In this document: in pieces, positions 28,242-35,427 of the stretch
Layout of the letters: the number at the start of each line of letters is the position of its first letter
How positions within the stretch are numbered: position 1 is the first letter of the stretch
NCBI GenBank assembly: GCA_017645905.1
Contig: JAGCNO010000157.1
Location: forward strand, 1 to 35,427
Direction of reading: 5' to 3'
DNA: 35,427 nt
DNA from: Prevotella sp.
GTDB taxonomy: Bacteria > Bacteroidota > Bacteroidia > Bacteroidales > Bacteroidaceae
Notes under the pieces: model-generated
Told to the model about the DNA's origin: nothing
What the model saw: the letters and a program-made list of their open reading frames with translations, nothing else
Database searches by the model: none
Program-made: the position numbers and the translations under genes

Positions 28242-31200
28242 TCAGGATTTGATTCGCTCCTCGATGGTCTGGAAGATGACGAACAGGACGGGTACGATGA
28301 AGAGGAGAGCAATGGTGCCGATGACCATGCCGCCGATGGTTCCTACTCCCAGCGAGTGGTTACCGTTGGCACCGACGCCGGTGGCGAGTGCCAGGGGCAG
28401 GAGGCCAAAGACCATCGTCAGGGAGGTCATGAGGATGGGACGGAGGCGGACGGCGGCGGCATCGAGAGCGGCCTCGACGATGCCCATGCCCTGGCGGCGG
28501 CGCGTAGATGCATACTCCGTGAGGAGAATGGCGGTCTTCGACAGCAGGCCAATGAGCATGATGAGTCCCGTCTGCATATAGATATTGTTCTCCAGGCCCC
28601 AGAGATGGGCAAAGAGGAAACTGCCGGCCAGTCCGAAGGGAACACTCAGGATGACAGCCAGCGGGATGAGCAGGCTCTCGTAAAGGGCGCAGAGGATGAG
28701 ATAGATGAAAACGATGCAGAGGACAAAGACCAGGGCAGTAGTGTTCTGTGCCGAGGCCTCTTCTCGGGTCATGCCGCCGAACTCGTAGCCGTAGCCCTCG
28801 GGCAGCACCTCGGCGGCCGTCTCACGGATGGCGTCGATGGCCTGTCCGCTACTGTAGCCCTCGGCGGCCGTTCCTCCCACCATGATACTGGGGAAGAGAT
28901 TGAATCGCGAGAGCGTCTCGGAGCCGTAGACGCGGGTGAGCGTGAGATACTGGCCGATAGGCGACATTTCGCCACTTGATGTTCTCACGAAAATATTGTT
29001 GAGCGACTCCGTGTCAAGGCGGTATTCTGGTGAGGCCTGCACCATGACGCGGTAGAGCTTGGTGAAGCGAACAAAGTTACTGGCATAGTTGCCACCGACG
29101 TAGCCACTCAGGGCAGAGAGGACATCGGAGGGGCTGACACCACGACGCTTGCAGAGGGCAGCATCGACTTCTACACGGTACTGCGGGTACTTCAATGAGA
29201 AGTTGGTGTAGGCACGACTGATTTCGGGACGCTCATTGAGAGCGGCGATGAGACGGTTGGTGTAGTCGAGAAGCTCTTGGATGGTGCCGCCATGCTTGTC
29301 CTGGACGTGGAGCTCGAAGCCGTTGATACGTCCAAAGCCCGGGAGCATGTTCTGCGTGTTCACCTGAATCTTCGCATTGGCAATGTCGGCGGTTCGGCGG
29401 TAGATTTCTTCGACGACACTTTGCACATCGTCGCCCTTGCCTTTGCGGTCGCCCCAGCGCTTCAGCTTAAGCGTGAAGTTACCGTTGGATGACGACTGCT
29501 CGAAGTTGTTACTTGCACCTGCAATCAGCGAGTAGATACGGAGTTGTGGGAGGTCTTTTATGCGTTCCTCGACTTCCTTTAATATATGGTAGGTCTGCTG
29601 AAGACTGCTGCCTGGCGAGGCCTGCACATTAATAAATACGGTGCCCATGTCCTCGTTGGGCACAAGGCCGGTGCGGGTGGTCTTCATCATCCAACCGAGG
29701 GCGGCGATGGCGATGACGACGAGGGCTGCGGCAAGGACTTTGCGCTTGATGAAGCCTCCGACGGTGCCTTTGTACTTTTTGGATAACTTCGTGAAGAGGC
29801 GGTTAAATCCGGCCTGGAAACGGTTGAGCTTTGAGTCGCGCATGATGATAGCCGACAGGGCAGGCGAGAGCGTCAGGGCGTTGAACAGCGAGATAGCGAC
29901 GGCGATGGCCATCGTCAGGCCAAACTGAGTATAGAAGGTTCCCGTGACGCCGCCGATAAAGCAAACAGGGACAAAGACCGCCATGAAGACAAGCGTCGTG
30001 GTAATCAGCGCCGAGGTAATCTTCTTCATCGCCTCCTCGGTCATCAGCTTCGCATCGTTCGTGCCGTCGCGGGCTTCTAACCGGGCTTGTACAGCCTCGA
30101 CCACGACTATCGCGTCATCCACTACCGTTCCAATGACGAGCACGAGGGCAAAGAGTGTCAGCATGTTGAGTGAGAAGCCGATGGCATAGATGACGGCAAG
30201 CGTGGCGATAAGCGAGACAATGATGGCGATGGCAGGGATAATAGTGGCACGCCAACTGCCGAGGAACAGCCATACGACGAGGATGACCAACAGAAGGGCC
30301 TCGAGTAATGTCTCCACCACGCTGGTGATGGACGCATCGAGGAAGTCCTTCTTCGATTCGAGGTCCTCAATGACGATGCCCGGCGGCAGTGAATGGCGTA
30401 TCTCCTCCACCTCACGGTCTATCTCCTTGATGATTTCGTTGGCGTTAGAGCCCGCCACCTGGTTAATGCTGATGTTGATGCCCGGACTGCCGTTCGTCTC
30501 ACCAATGATATTATAGTTCTGCGATCCGAGTTCCACGCGGGCGATGTCGCCAATGCGCAGCACGTCGCCGTCGGGCAGCGAGCGGATGACCAACTGCTCG
30601 TACTCCTTTTCCTCCTCGTAGCGGCCACGATACTTCAGCACATACTGGAAGGTGTTCTGGCTCTCAGCGCCCAGCGTGCCTGTTGCCACCTCCACGTTCT
30701 GCTCGTTCAGGACGTTCGTCACGTCGTTGGGCGTTAAGCCGTAGCGTGCCATCTTCATCGGGTCGAGCCAGATGCGCATACTGTAGTCGGCGCCCATCAC
30801 GTTTACCTCGCCCACACCGGAGATTCGGCTGAGTCGGGGCTCGATGTTGATTTTCGTGTAGTTGGCCAGGAACGAGCGGTCGAAAGTGCTATCCGGACTA
30901 TATACAGCAATCTGCTTGATGTTCGAAGTCTGACGCTTTCTCACCGTTAGTCCGCTCTTCACCACGTCGCTGGGCAGTCGGCCTTGTACGGTGGCTGCAC
31001 GGTTCTGTACGTTGACCATTGCCATGTTCGGGTCGGTACCCTGCCGGAAGAAAATACCTATTGATGCCGAACCGTTGTTCGAGGCCGACGAGGTCATGTA
31101 CATCATGCCCTCCACACCATTAATGGCCTCCTCGAGCGGCACTACGACGCTCTTCTGCACGGTCTCTGCATTGGCACCAGTGTAGCTGGCCATCACACGA

Positions 31201-31331
31201 ACTGTAGGCGGTGCTATCTCCGGGAACTGCTCGAGGGCAAGACGTGACAGACCAATGATGCCCACAAGCACCATCAGCACGCTTATCACTCCCGACAAGA
31301 TTGGCCTGTCTATAAAAGTTCTTACATTCAT
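28242..31331 (-). CDS. RND efflux pump, inner-membrane subunit (AcrB/HAE1 type)
   Basis: A 1029-aa proton-driven inner-membrane transporter of the HAE1 family. The N-terminus MNVRTFIDRPILSGVISVLMVLVG is typical. The transmembrane-4 proton-relay pair is present in GTVVDDAIVVVEAVQARLE (about 405), and two large periplasmic loops are followed by a second helix bundle in the usual duplicated layout. It would export drugs, bile acids or other amphipathic compounds in a tripartite complex. The fusion protein gene upstream overlaps it by 4 nt (ATGA). No outer-membrane factor (TolC/OprM-like) gene follows; the next gene is a GH43 enzyme, so the channel must be encoded elsewhere. Confidence 0.94.
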   Translation of the reverse strand: MNVRTFIDRPILSGVISVLMVLVGIIGLSRLALEQFPEIAPPTVRVMASYTGANAETVQKSVVVPLEEAINGVEGMMYMTSSASNNGSASIGIFFRQGTDPNMAMVNVQNRAATVQGRLPSDVVKSGLTVRKRQTSNIKQIAVYSPDSTFDRSFLANYTKINIEPRLSRISGVGEVNVMGADYSMRIWLDPMKMARYGLTPNDVTNVLNEQNVEVATGTLGAESQNTFQYVLKYRGRYEEEKEYEQLVIRSLPDGDVLRIGDIARVELGSQNYNIIGETNGSPGINISINQVAGSNANEIIKEIDREVEEIRHSLPPGIVIEDLESKKDFLDASITSVVETLLEALLLVILVVWLFLGSWRATIIPAIAIIVSLIATLAVIYAIGFSLNMLTLFALVLVIGTVVDDAIVVVEAVQARLEARDGTNDAKLMTEEAMKKITSALITTTLVFMAVFVPVCFIGGVTGTFYTQFGLTMAIAVAISLFNALTLSPALSAIIMRDSKLNRFQAGFNRLFTKLSKKYKGTVGGFIKRKVLAAALVVIAIAALGWMMKTTRTGLVPNEDMGTVFINVQASPGSSLQQTYHILKEVEERIKDLPQLRIYSLIAGASNNFEQSSSNGNFTLKLKRWGDRKGKGDDVQSVVEEIYRRTADIANAKIQVNTQNMLPGFGRINGFELHVQDKHGGTIQELLDYTNRLIAALNERPEISRAYTNFSLKYPQYRVEVDAALCKRRGVSPSDVLSALSGYVGGNYASNFVRFTKLYRVMVQASPEYRLDTESLNNIFVRTSSGEMSPIGQYLTLTRVYGSETLSRFNLFPSIMVGGTAAEGYSSGQAIDAIRETAAEVLPEGYGYEFGGMTREEASAQNTTALVFVLCIVFIYLILCALYESLLIPLAVILSVPFGLAGSFLFAHLWGLENNIYMQTGLIMLIGLLSKTAILLTEYASTRRRQGMGIVEAALDAAAVRLRPILMTSLTMVFGLLPLALATGVGANGNHSLGVGTIGGMVIGTIALLFIVPVLFVIFQTIEERIKS

Positions 31332-32443
31332 AAGCCCTCTATGACTATTCCTTCTTTGAGCAGTCCGGCACCCTCGGCAATGATAGTGTCACCTACCGAA
31401 AGTCCGTCTTCCACGATATACTCCCGTCCGTTGTTCTGTGGGAAGAGAGTGACGGGAGTTGCTTTTGTCTTACCGTCAATAACCCGGTAGACGAATTGGC
31501 GGTTCTGCAGTTCGTAGGTGGCTTCCTGTGGGATGACAATGCAGTCCGGGCGATGAGTCGGTACAACCACCGTTGCGCTGCCTCCGTGATGGAGCAGGTG
31601 GCGGCTGTTGGGGAACGTGGCTCTGAGGGTGACGGCTCCTGTCTGTGTATCTACGGTGCCGCTGACGGCGCTGATGCGTCCCTGTAGGCCGTAGTCCTCA
31701 CCGTTGTTCAGTCGCAGAGCCACGTCGGGCGCCTTGCTGATAAACTCCTCGACTGAGCCATACTGGCTAATGAGGTCGAGCACCTGGTTCTCGCTGATGC
31801 TGAAGTAGACATACATTTCAGCGTCGTCAGCGACGGTGACGAGCGGCTCGCTGATGCTGCTGCTGACAAGCGACCCCACGTGCCAGGGAATCATCGACGC
31901 CACGCCGCTGACAGGGCTTCTCACCTCCGTGTACGACAGGTTGTTTCGGGCGTTCACCTCCTGTGCCTTAGCCTGTGCCAGTGCCGCCTCAGCCTCGGAG
32001 AGGGCGTTGCGCATCGTCTCCACACTGAAGTCGCTTACCACTTGTCCCTCCTGCAGCTTCGTCTCGTTCTCGTAGTTCATGCGGGCCGTAGCCAGCCGTG
32101 CCTCGGCACTCTTGCGGGCGGCCACAGCCATGTCGAGGGCGGCACGGTAAGGCACTTGGTCTATGACAAACAGTGTCTGCCCCTTGCGCACAGCCTGACC
32201 CTCGCCAGTGAGGATGCGGGTGATGCAGCCCGACACCTGCGGACGTACTTCCACAATCTGACGACCCGCCAGGCGACCACTGTACTGCCGCTCAAGCGTC
32301 ATGTCCTTTTGGCTGACAACCATCGTTTCATACTTTGCCGCTTCGTGTGGCTTGCGCTCCTCGCCACCACACGAAGCAAGAAGAAGCGCGAGAAGTAGTG
32401 AACAGGTTATAATGAATGGTTTATATAATTGATTCCTTATCAT
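31328..32443 (-). CDS. RND membrane-fusion lipoprotein (AcrA-like)
   Basis: A 371-aa periplasmic adaptor that links the RND pump to an outer-membrane channel. The signal peptide ends in a lipobox LLASC with Cys25 as the lipidated residue. The expected order follows: a first barrel strand (MVVSQKDMTLERQYSGRL), lipoyl half-motifs (VEVRPQVSGCITRIL and ARNNLSYTEVRSPVSGVAS), a helical hairpin (RKSAEARLATARMNYENETKL), and the C-terminal beta domains. The stop overlaps the pump start (ATGA). The 5' flank has a TTTATTGTC repeat right up to the start codon and no clear consensus promoter. It is the first gene of the run through the alcohol dehydrogenase. Confidence 0.92.
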   Translation of the reverse strand: MIRNQLYKPFIITCSLLLALLLASCGGEERKPHEAAKYETMVVSQKDMTLERQYSGRLAGRQIVEVRPQVSGCITRILTGEGQAVRKGQTLFVIDQVPYRAALDMAVAARKSAEARLATARMNYENETKLQEGQVVSDFSVETMRNALSEAEAALAQAKAQEVNARNNLSYTEVRSPVSGVASMIPWHVGSLVSSSISEPLVTVADDAEMYVYFSISENQVLDLISQYGSVEEFISKAPDVALRLNNGEDYGLQGRISAVSGTVDTQTGAVTLRATFPNSRHLLHHGGSATVVVPTHRPDCIVIPQEATYELQNRQFVYRVIDGKTKATPVTLFPQNNGREYIVEDGLSVGDTIIAEGAGLLKEGIVIEGL

Positions 32444-32471
32444 TTATTGTCTATTGTTTATTGTCTATTGT
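32443..32471. repeat. TTTATTGTC short tandem repeat before the RND operon
   Basis: TTTATTGTCTATTG units abut the ATG of the fusion-protein gene, as at 16424-16462. Within the 308-nt gap 32444-32751 the remaining content is the 22-bp tetrad D and a GGTTTAAGGTCAAAGGTC stretch (32521-32538). I see no clear promoter. Confidence 0.65.
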
Positions 32472-32649
32472 AAAACGTATTTGCTGCAAGATTTGTTGTA
32501 TAGTCAGCGTCATTTTTGAGGTTTAAGGTCAAAGGTCGGAAACGTGTAGGGAATATAGTTTGCCTGATTCCTCTATCATGGTCTGGAGTTTGGGCCGTTC
32601 TTGCTCCATTTCATTACGCAAGCGTCTCCTTCGTCGCCGAGCGCTTTCG

Positions 32650-32737
32650 ATTTGAATAAGCCGTTCTTTCGATTTGAATAAGCCGTTCTTTCGATTCGAA
32701 TAAGCCGTTCTTTCGATCCGAATAAGCCGTTCTTTCT
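32650..32737. repeat. 22-bp GAACGGCTT repeat tetrad, copy D (reverse orientation)
   Basis: Four units in inverse orientation start at 32650, 32672, 32694 and 32716. Units 1 and 2 are identical. Units 3 and 4 differ at bases 3-4 and the final base. It begins about 14 nt beyond the stop of the barrel protein gene. Confidence 0.82.
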
Positions 32738-32751
32738 CACAGGGCCCTTTC

Positions 32752-35427
32752 CTACATCATTCTTCCTGAGCCGTTGCGTCCCCATTTTTTGTCGTAGCGT
32801 CCCTCGGTATCGACCTTTCCTCCGAACATGTTGAGGCGGTAACGTACGTGGAGCATGGCATAGCTGTTGATGCTGTTGTAGCGTGTGTCGCTGCGTCCAG
32901 TGGCGTTGACCCATCGGTCGTAGTTCGACTGCTGGCCGAGGAGGTCGTAGAAGTTGAGTGCGACGACGAGAGTCTTGCTGCGGAGGAAGGCCTTCGAGAG
33001 CTGTCCGTTCCAGATGAGCTCGTTGGTGTTCGACGATGGGTCGTTATATCCGCGCCGGCTGTTCTCGTGGAGGTTGGTGGTGAGCTCGAATCCCTTTGGC
33101 AGGCGGAGCATGATTTGTCCGCCGTAGCTGAATCGCCAGGTATCGAGGTCGGCGCTGGGCTGCAGCTCATTGCGTGAGTGCTGGTAGTTTACGTTGCCGT
33201 CGAGTGTTACTTCGAGCCAGTCGTTACGGAAACTGATGTTGAGTCGCTGGCGGATGTTAGTGGTCTTGGTGGTGTTCTTTGCAGCGTCGGCTTTGTTCTG
33301 TGCCACGTAGCTCACATAGTTATTATACCGCAGTCGGGTGTCGGAGCCGATGTTCCAGTGGGCAGCGCTGTCGAGGGCAGTGTTGAAGTTGAATCCTCCG
33401 TCGGCGTTCCAGTTGCCGTTGATGTTCTCTGGTCGTGAGAGGCTTCCTCCGGTGTCGGCATTGTAGCGCACGAGGTTGGAAATGGAGTTCCGTATGTGCC
33501 GGTAGTTACCGTAGAGGACGATGCTGCGCTTGTACTTCTGGATGTAGTTCTTGTAGTATGCGTTGAGCGAGTTCGTGAACTGCGGCTTAAGTCCCGGGTT
33601 ACCCTGTGTGATGTAGAGGGGATTGGAGTCGTCGGTGATGTCGAGCAGCTGTGTGATGTCGGGCTGCTGTGTGTCTCCCCGGTAGTGGAGCCAGATGTCG
33701 TGCTGGTCGCTGAACTTGTAGTGGAAGTCGATGGTGGGCGTCAGGTTGGTGACATTGCGGATGGTGTCGACATAGATGCCTCGGTAGTCCTGTATGAAGT
33801 TAGAGTGCTGGGGCTGGACGAGGAGGCCAATATTGTAGTCGTAGCTTTCCTGATAGTGGCGGAGGGTGAGGCGCAGGTTGTGGGTATAGTTCTCGTACTC
33901 CGAGTATCGGCTGAGGTTCTTGTCGAGGTAAGTGTCAAGTGATGATTGATAAGCAATAAGTTGGGATTCGTCGCCAATCCAGGGGTCCCACTGGCGGTAC
34001 AAGGGGGCAATGCCGGTGAAGGGGTTTAGGGGCAGATGGCTGAAGTCGTAAGTCTTGCGGTCGCTCTCGTTCAGATTGTAGCGCAGTTCGTAGTTGAACT
34101 GCAGATGGGCTCCCTTCCAAAGAGGCTCACTGTAGAGGGCACTGAGCACGTAGCCCTTGTTATTGCTGGGGGTGGTGTTGTAGCGGGCGGTGTAGTAAGT
34201 GGAGTCTTGTCCTGCCTGGTTCTTCACACGATGCAGGTAGACCTCATTATTCGATGCGTTCTGGTTCTCGCTGTCGCCCAAGGAGCCTTCAACACGCAGG
34301 GTGACATTACGTCCTCGGGGGTTGAGGCGGCGGTAGAACTGGAGCATGGCCCATACGTTCTTATTCTCGCCGTAATTGAGGCTGGCACCTTGGCTGTGGT
34401 TGACGATGTATGGGGCTAATGAGCCGGATGGGGTTAGGGAGGCCAATGGGTCTTCTGAGTAGAGGTAGGGGTCGGCGTCGAAGGTGGCGTTGGTCGAGGT
34501 AGATGTGCCGTCATTGGTGCCCGTGCTGCCATTGGCACGCAGGAGCAGGTTGGTCAGTGTGTCGGGCTTCCACTCAAGTCGCAGGTTACCGTTCCAGTTG
34601 TTATTGCGGGAGAGACTCTTCGAACGGCTGTTGGAGAACATGCGGTTGGTCTCGGAATAGAAGTTTTCGCTGGCGTTCTCGTTCTCATTGTCACCGTCGC
34701 GGTGGTTCCAGCGGAGGCTGAAGTCAGCCTTTAGTTTCTTCCCGTCGTCATAGTTGAGGTTGGTGCCCAGCATCTTGTTGGCATTGAGTCCACGGCGGTT
34801 CCACCATCCCGCGTTCTCCTCTTTGTTGTTGAAATTGCCCATGAGGACTACGCGGGTCTTGTCGGTAAAGCTGCTGCCCATACCACGTGAGGCGTATCGG
34901 TGATGGGTTCCTCCGGCGATGTCGAGGTTGGTCATGTAACCGCGGTTCATGCCCTTCTTGATGGTGAAGTCGATGACCGTCTCCTTGTTTCCGTCCTCTA
35001 TGCCGGTGATGCGTGCCTGATCGCTCTGCTGGTCGTAGAACTTCATGTTCTGGATGATGTTCACGGGGAGGTTTTTCAACGCCGTTTCCACATCGCCGAG
35101 CATGAACTCCTTGCCGTCGAGCAGAATCTTCTTCACGGCCTTGCCGTTGATGGTGATGTTGCCGTCGTCGTCGACCTCGGCACCGGGAATGCGCTTGATG
35201 AGTTCCTCGATGGGCGAACCCTCGGGAGTCCTGTAAGCATCGGGGTTAAACACAAGGGTGTCTTTTTTGACGACGACTTGTGCCGCACGCCCTGTGACGA
35301 CGGTCTCCTTCAGCAGCACAGCATCGGTAGACATAATCAGGTCACCCAAGTCCTGGCTCTGATTGCGTCGTAGCGTCACCTCTCGCTGTATAGGACGAAA
35401 GCCTATTGACGATATCTTTAGCCGGTA
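32752..35427 (-). CDS. TonB-receptor-like outer-membrane barrel, 5' end outside window
   Basis: A partial gene: at least 891 codons are present and the frame stays open through base 35427, so the start, signal peptide and most of the N-terminal carboxypeptidase-regulatory-like domain are outside. What remains begins with the end of that domain (ETVVTGRAAQVVVKKDTLVFNPDAYR). A plug-like domain follows (EGSPIEELIKRIPGAEVDDDGNITINGKAVKKILLDGKEF), then a long beta-barrel rich in aromatic strands (FSLRWNHRDGDNENEN, LRLEWKPDTLTNLLLRANG). It fits the outer-membrane beta-barrel family of TonB-receptor-like proteins common in Bacteroidales. No SusD partner is seen. Substrate is unknown. Repeat tetrad D follows its stop. 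Confidence 0.85.
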   Translation of the reverse strand, partial: YRLKISSIGFRPIQREVTLRRNQSQDLGDLIMSTDAVLLKETVVTGRAAQVVVKKDTLVFNPDAYRTPEGSPIEELIKRIPGAEVDDDGNITINGKAVKKILLDGKEFMLGDVETALKNLPVNIIQNMKFYDQQSDQARITGIEDGNKETVIDFTIKKGMNRGYMTNLDIAGGTHHRYASRGMGSSFTDKTRVVLMGNFNNKEENAGWWNRRGLNANKMLGTNLNYDDGKKLKADFSLRWNHRDGDNENENASENFYSETNRMFSNSRSKSLSRNNNWNGNLRLEWKPDTLTNLLLRANGSTGTNDGTSTSTNATFDADPYLYSEDPLASLTPSGSLAPYIVNHSQGASLNYGENKNVWAMLQFYRRLNPRGRNVTLRVEGSLGDSENQNASNNEVYLHRVKNQAGQDSTYYTARYNTTPSNNKGYVLSALYSEPLWKGAHLQFNYELRYNLNESDRKTYDFSHLPLNPFTGIAPLYRQWDPWIGDESQLIAYQSSLDTYLDKNLSRYSEYENYTHNLRLTLRHYQESYDYNIGLLVQPQHSNFIQDYRGIYVDTIRNVTNLTPTIDFHYKFSDQHDIWLHYRGDTQQPDITQLLDITDDSNPLYITQGNPGLKPQFTNSLNAYYKNYIQKYKRSIVLYGNYRHIRNSISNLVRYNADTGGSLSRPENINGNWNADGGFNFNTALDSAAHWNIGSDTRLRYNNYVSYVAQNKADAAKNTTKTTNIRQRLNISFRNDWLEVTLDGNVNYQHSRNELQPSADLDTWRFSYGGQIMLRLPKGFELTTNLHENSRRGYNDPSSNTNELIWNGQLSKAFLRSKTLVVALNFYDLLGQQSNYDRWVNATGRSDTRYNSINSYAMLHVRYRLNMFGGKVDTEGRYDKKWGRNGSGRMM

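Noticed and set aside
32444-32649. Promoter for the RND operon
   Set aside because: Only GACCTTTG- and TACGTTTT-like partial matches were found, without a properly spaced -33 element, so none is annotated.

Overview
The window looks like a chromosomal segment from a Prevotellaceae-type bacterium (Prevotella, Segatella or Xylanibacter sensu lato). Five intergenic regions carry the Bacteroidota promoter TTTG-N19/20-TAnnTTTG. Shine-Dalgarno sequences are absent. The gene families (BatD/BatE, BspA-like LRR proteins, glutamine synthetase III, C69 dipeptidase, GH43/CE1 secreted enzymes, a TonB-receptor-like barrel) fit that group. No rRNA, tRNA, transposase, phage gene or CRISPR array was recognised.

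Layout, left to right. 1-937: non-coding and rich in repeats (a 21-bp inverted repeat, a cluster of GAA-loop mini-hairpins, a palindromic 21-bp tetrad and a 22-bp tetrad), ending in the promoter of a secreted C69 dipeptidase (938-2653). 2701-4958 (minus): TRIC-type channel, TraB/GumN protein, TfoX-N protein and DUF4298 protein in one apparent operon, closed by a perfect 22-bp hairpin. 5091-6188 (plus): mnmA. 6189-10203 (minus): batD, a dockerin-bearing secreted protein, batE and a PAP2 phosphatase. 10514-12202 (plus): type II pantothenate kinase and prmC. 12180-17356 (minus): an N-carbamoylputrescine amidase, an outer-membrane barrel, glutamine synthetase III and an AAA/CYTH NTPase, probably one nitrogen-related operon. 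17592-23562 (minus): two large secreted LRR proteins with dockerin pairs; between them lies the wreck of a formylglycine-generating-enzyme-like (FGE-sulfatase) domain that once continued the 1015-aa protein. 23957-32443 (minus): RND membrane-fusion protein, RND pump, GH43 enzyme, CE1-like esterase and iron-dependent alcohol dehydrogenase, tightly spaced. 32752-35427 (minus): a TonB-receptor-like outer-membrane barrel whose 5' end lies outside the window.

The most unusual content is not a gene cluster but the repeat biology. (1) Five intergenic loci carry four-unit arrays of 22-bp units with a GAACGGCTT core. Two of them are preceded by a four-unit array of 21-bp palindromic units and joined to it by a conserved linker. 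One array has swapped its core for a different sequence while keeping the 22-bp period and the AGAAA...TTTCT frame. (2) Short AT-rich or GT-rich tandem repeats that sit between genes also occur in frame inside conserved genes. Unrelated proteins (MnmA and the GH43 enzyme) therefore share the peptide EIVN[GS]KxxNRK, and similar repeats supply the hydrophobic core of several signal peptides. Both patterns are read directly from the sequence; their function is unknown and anything said about it is inference.
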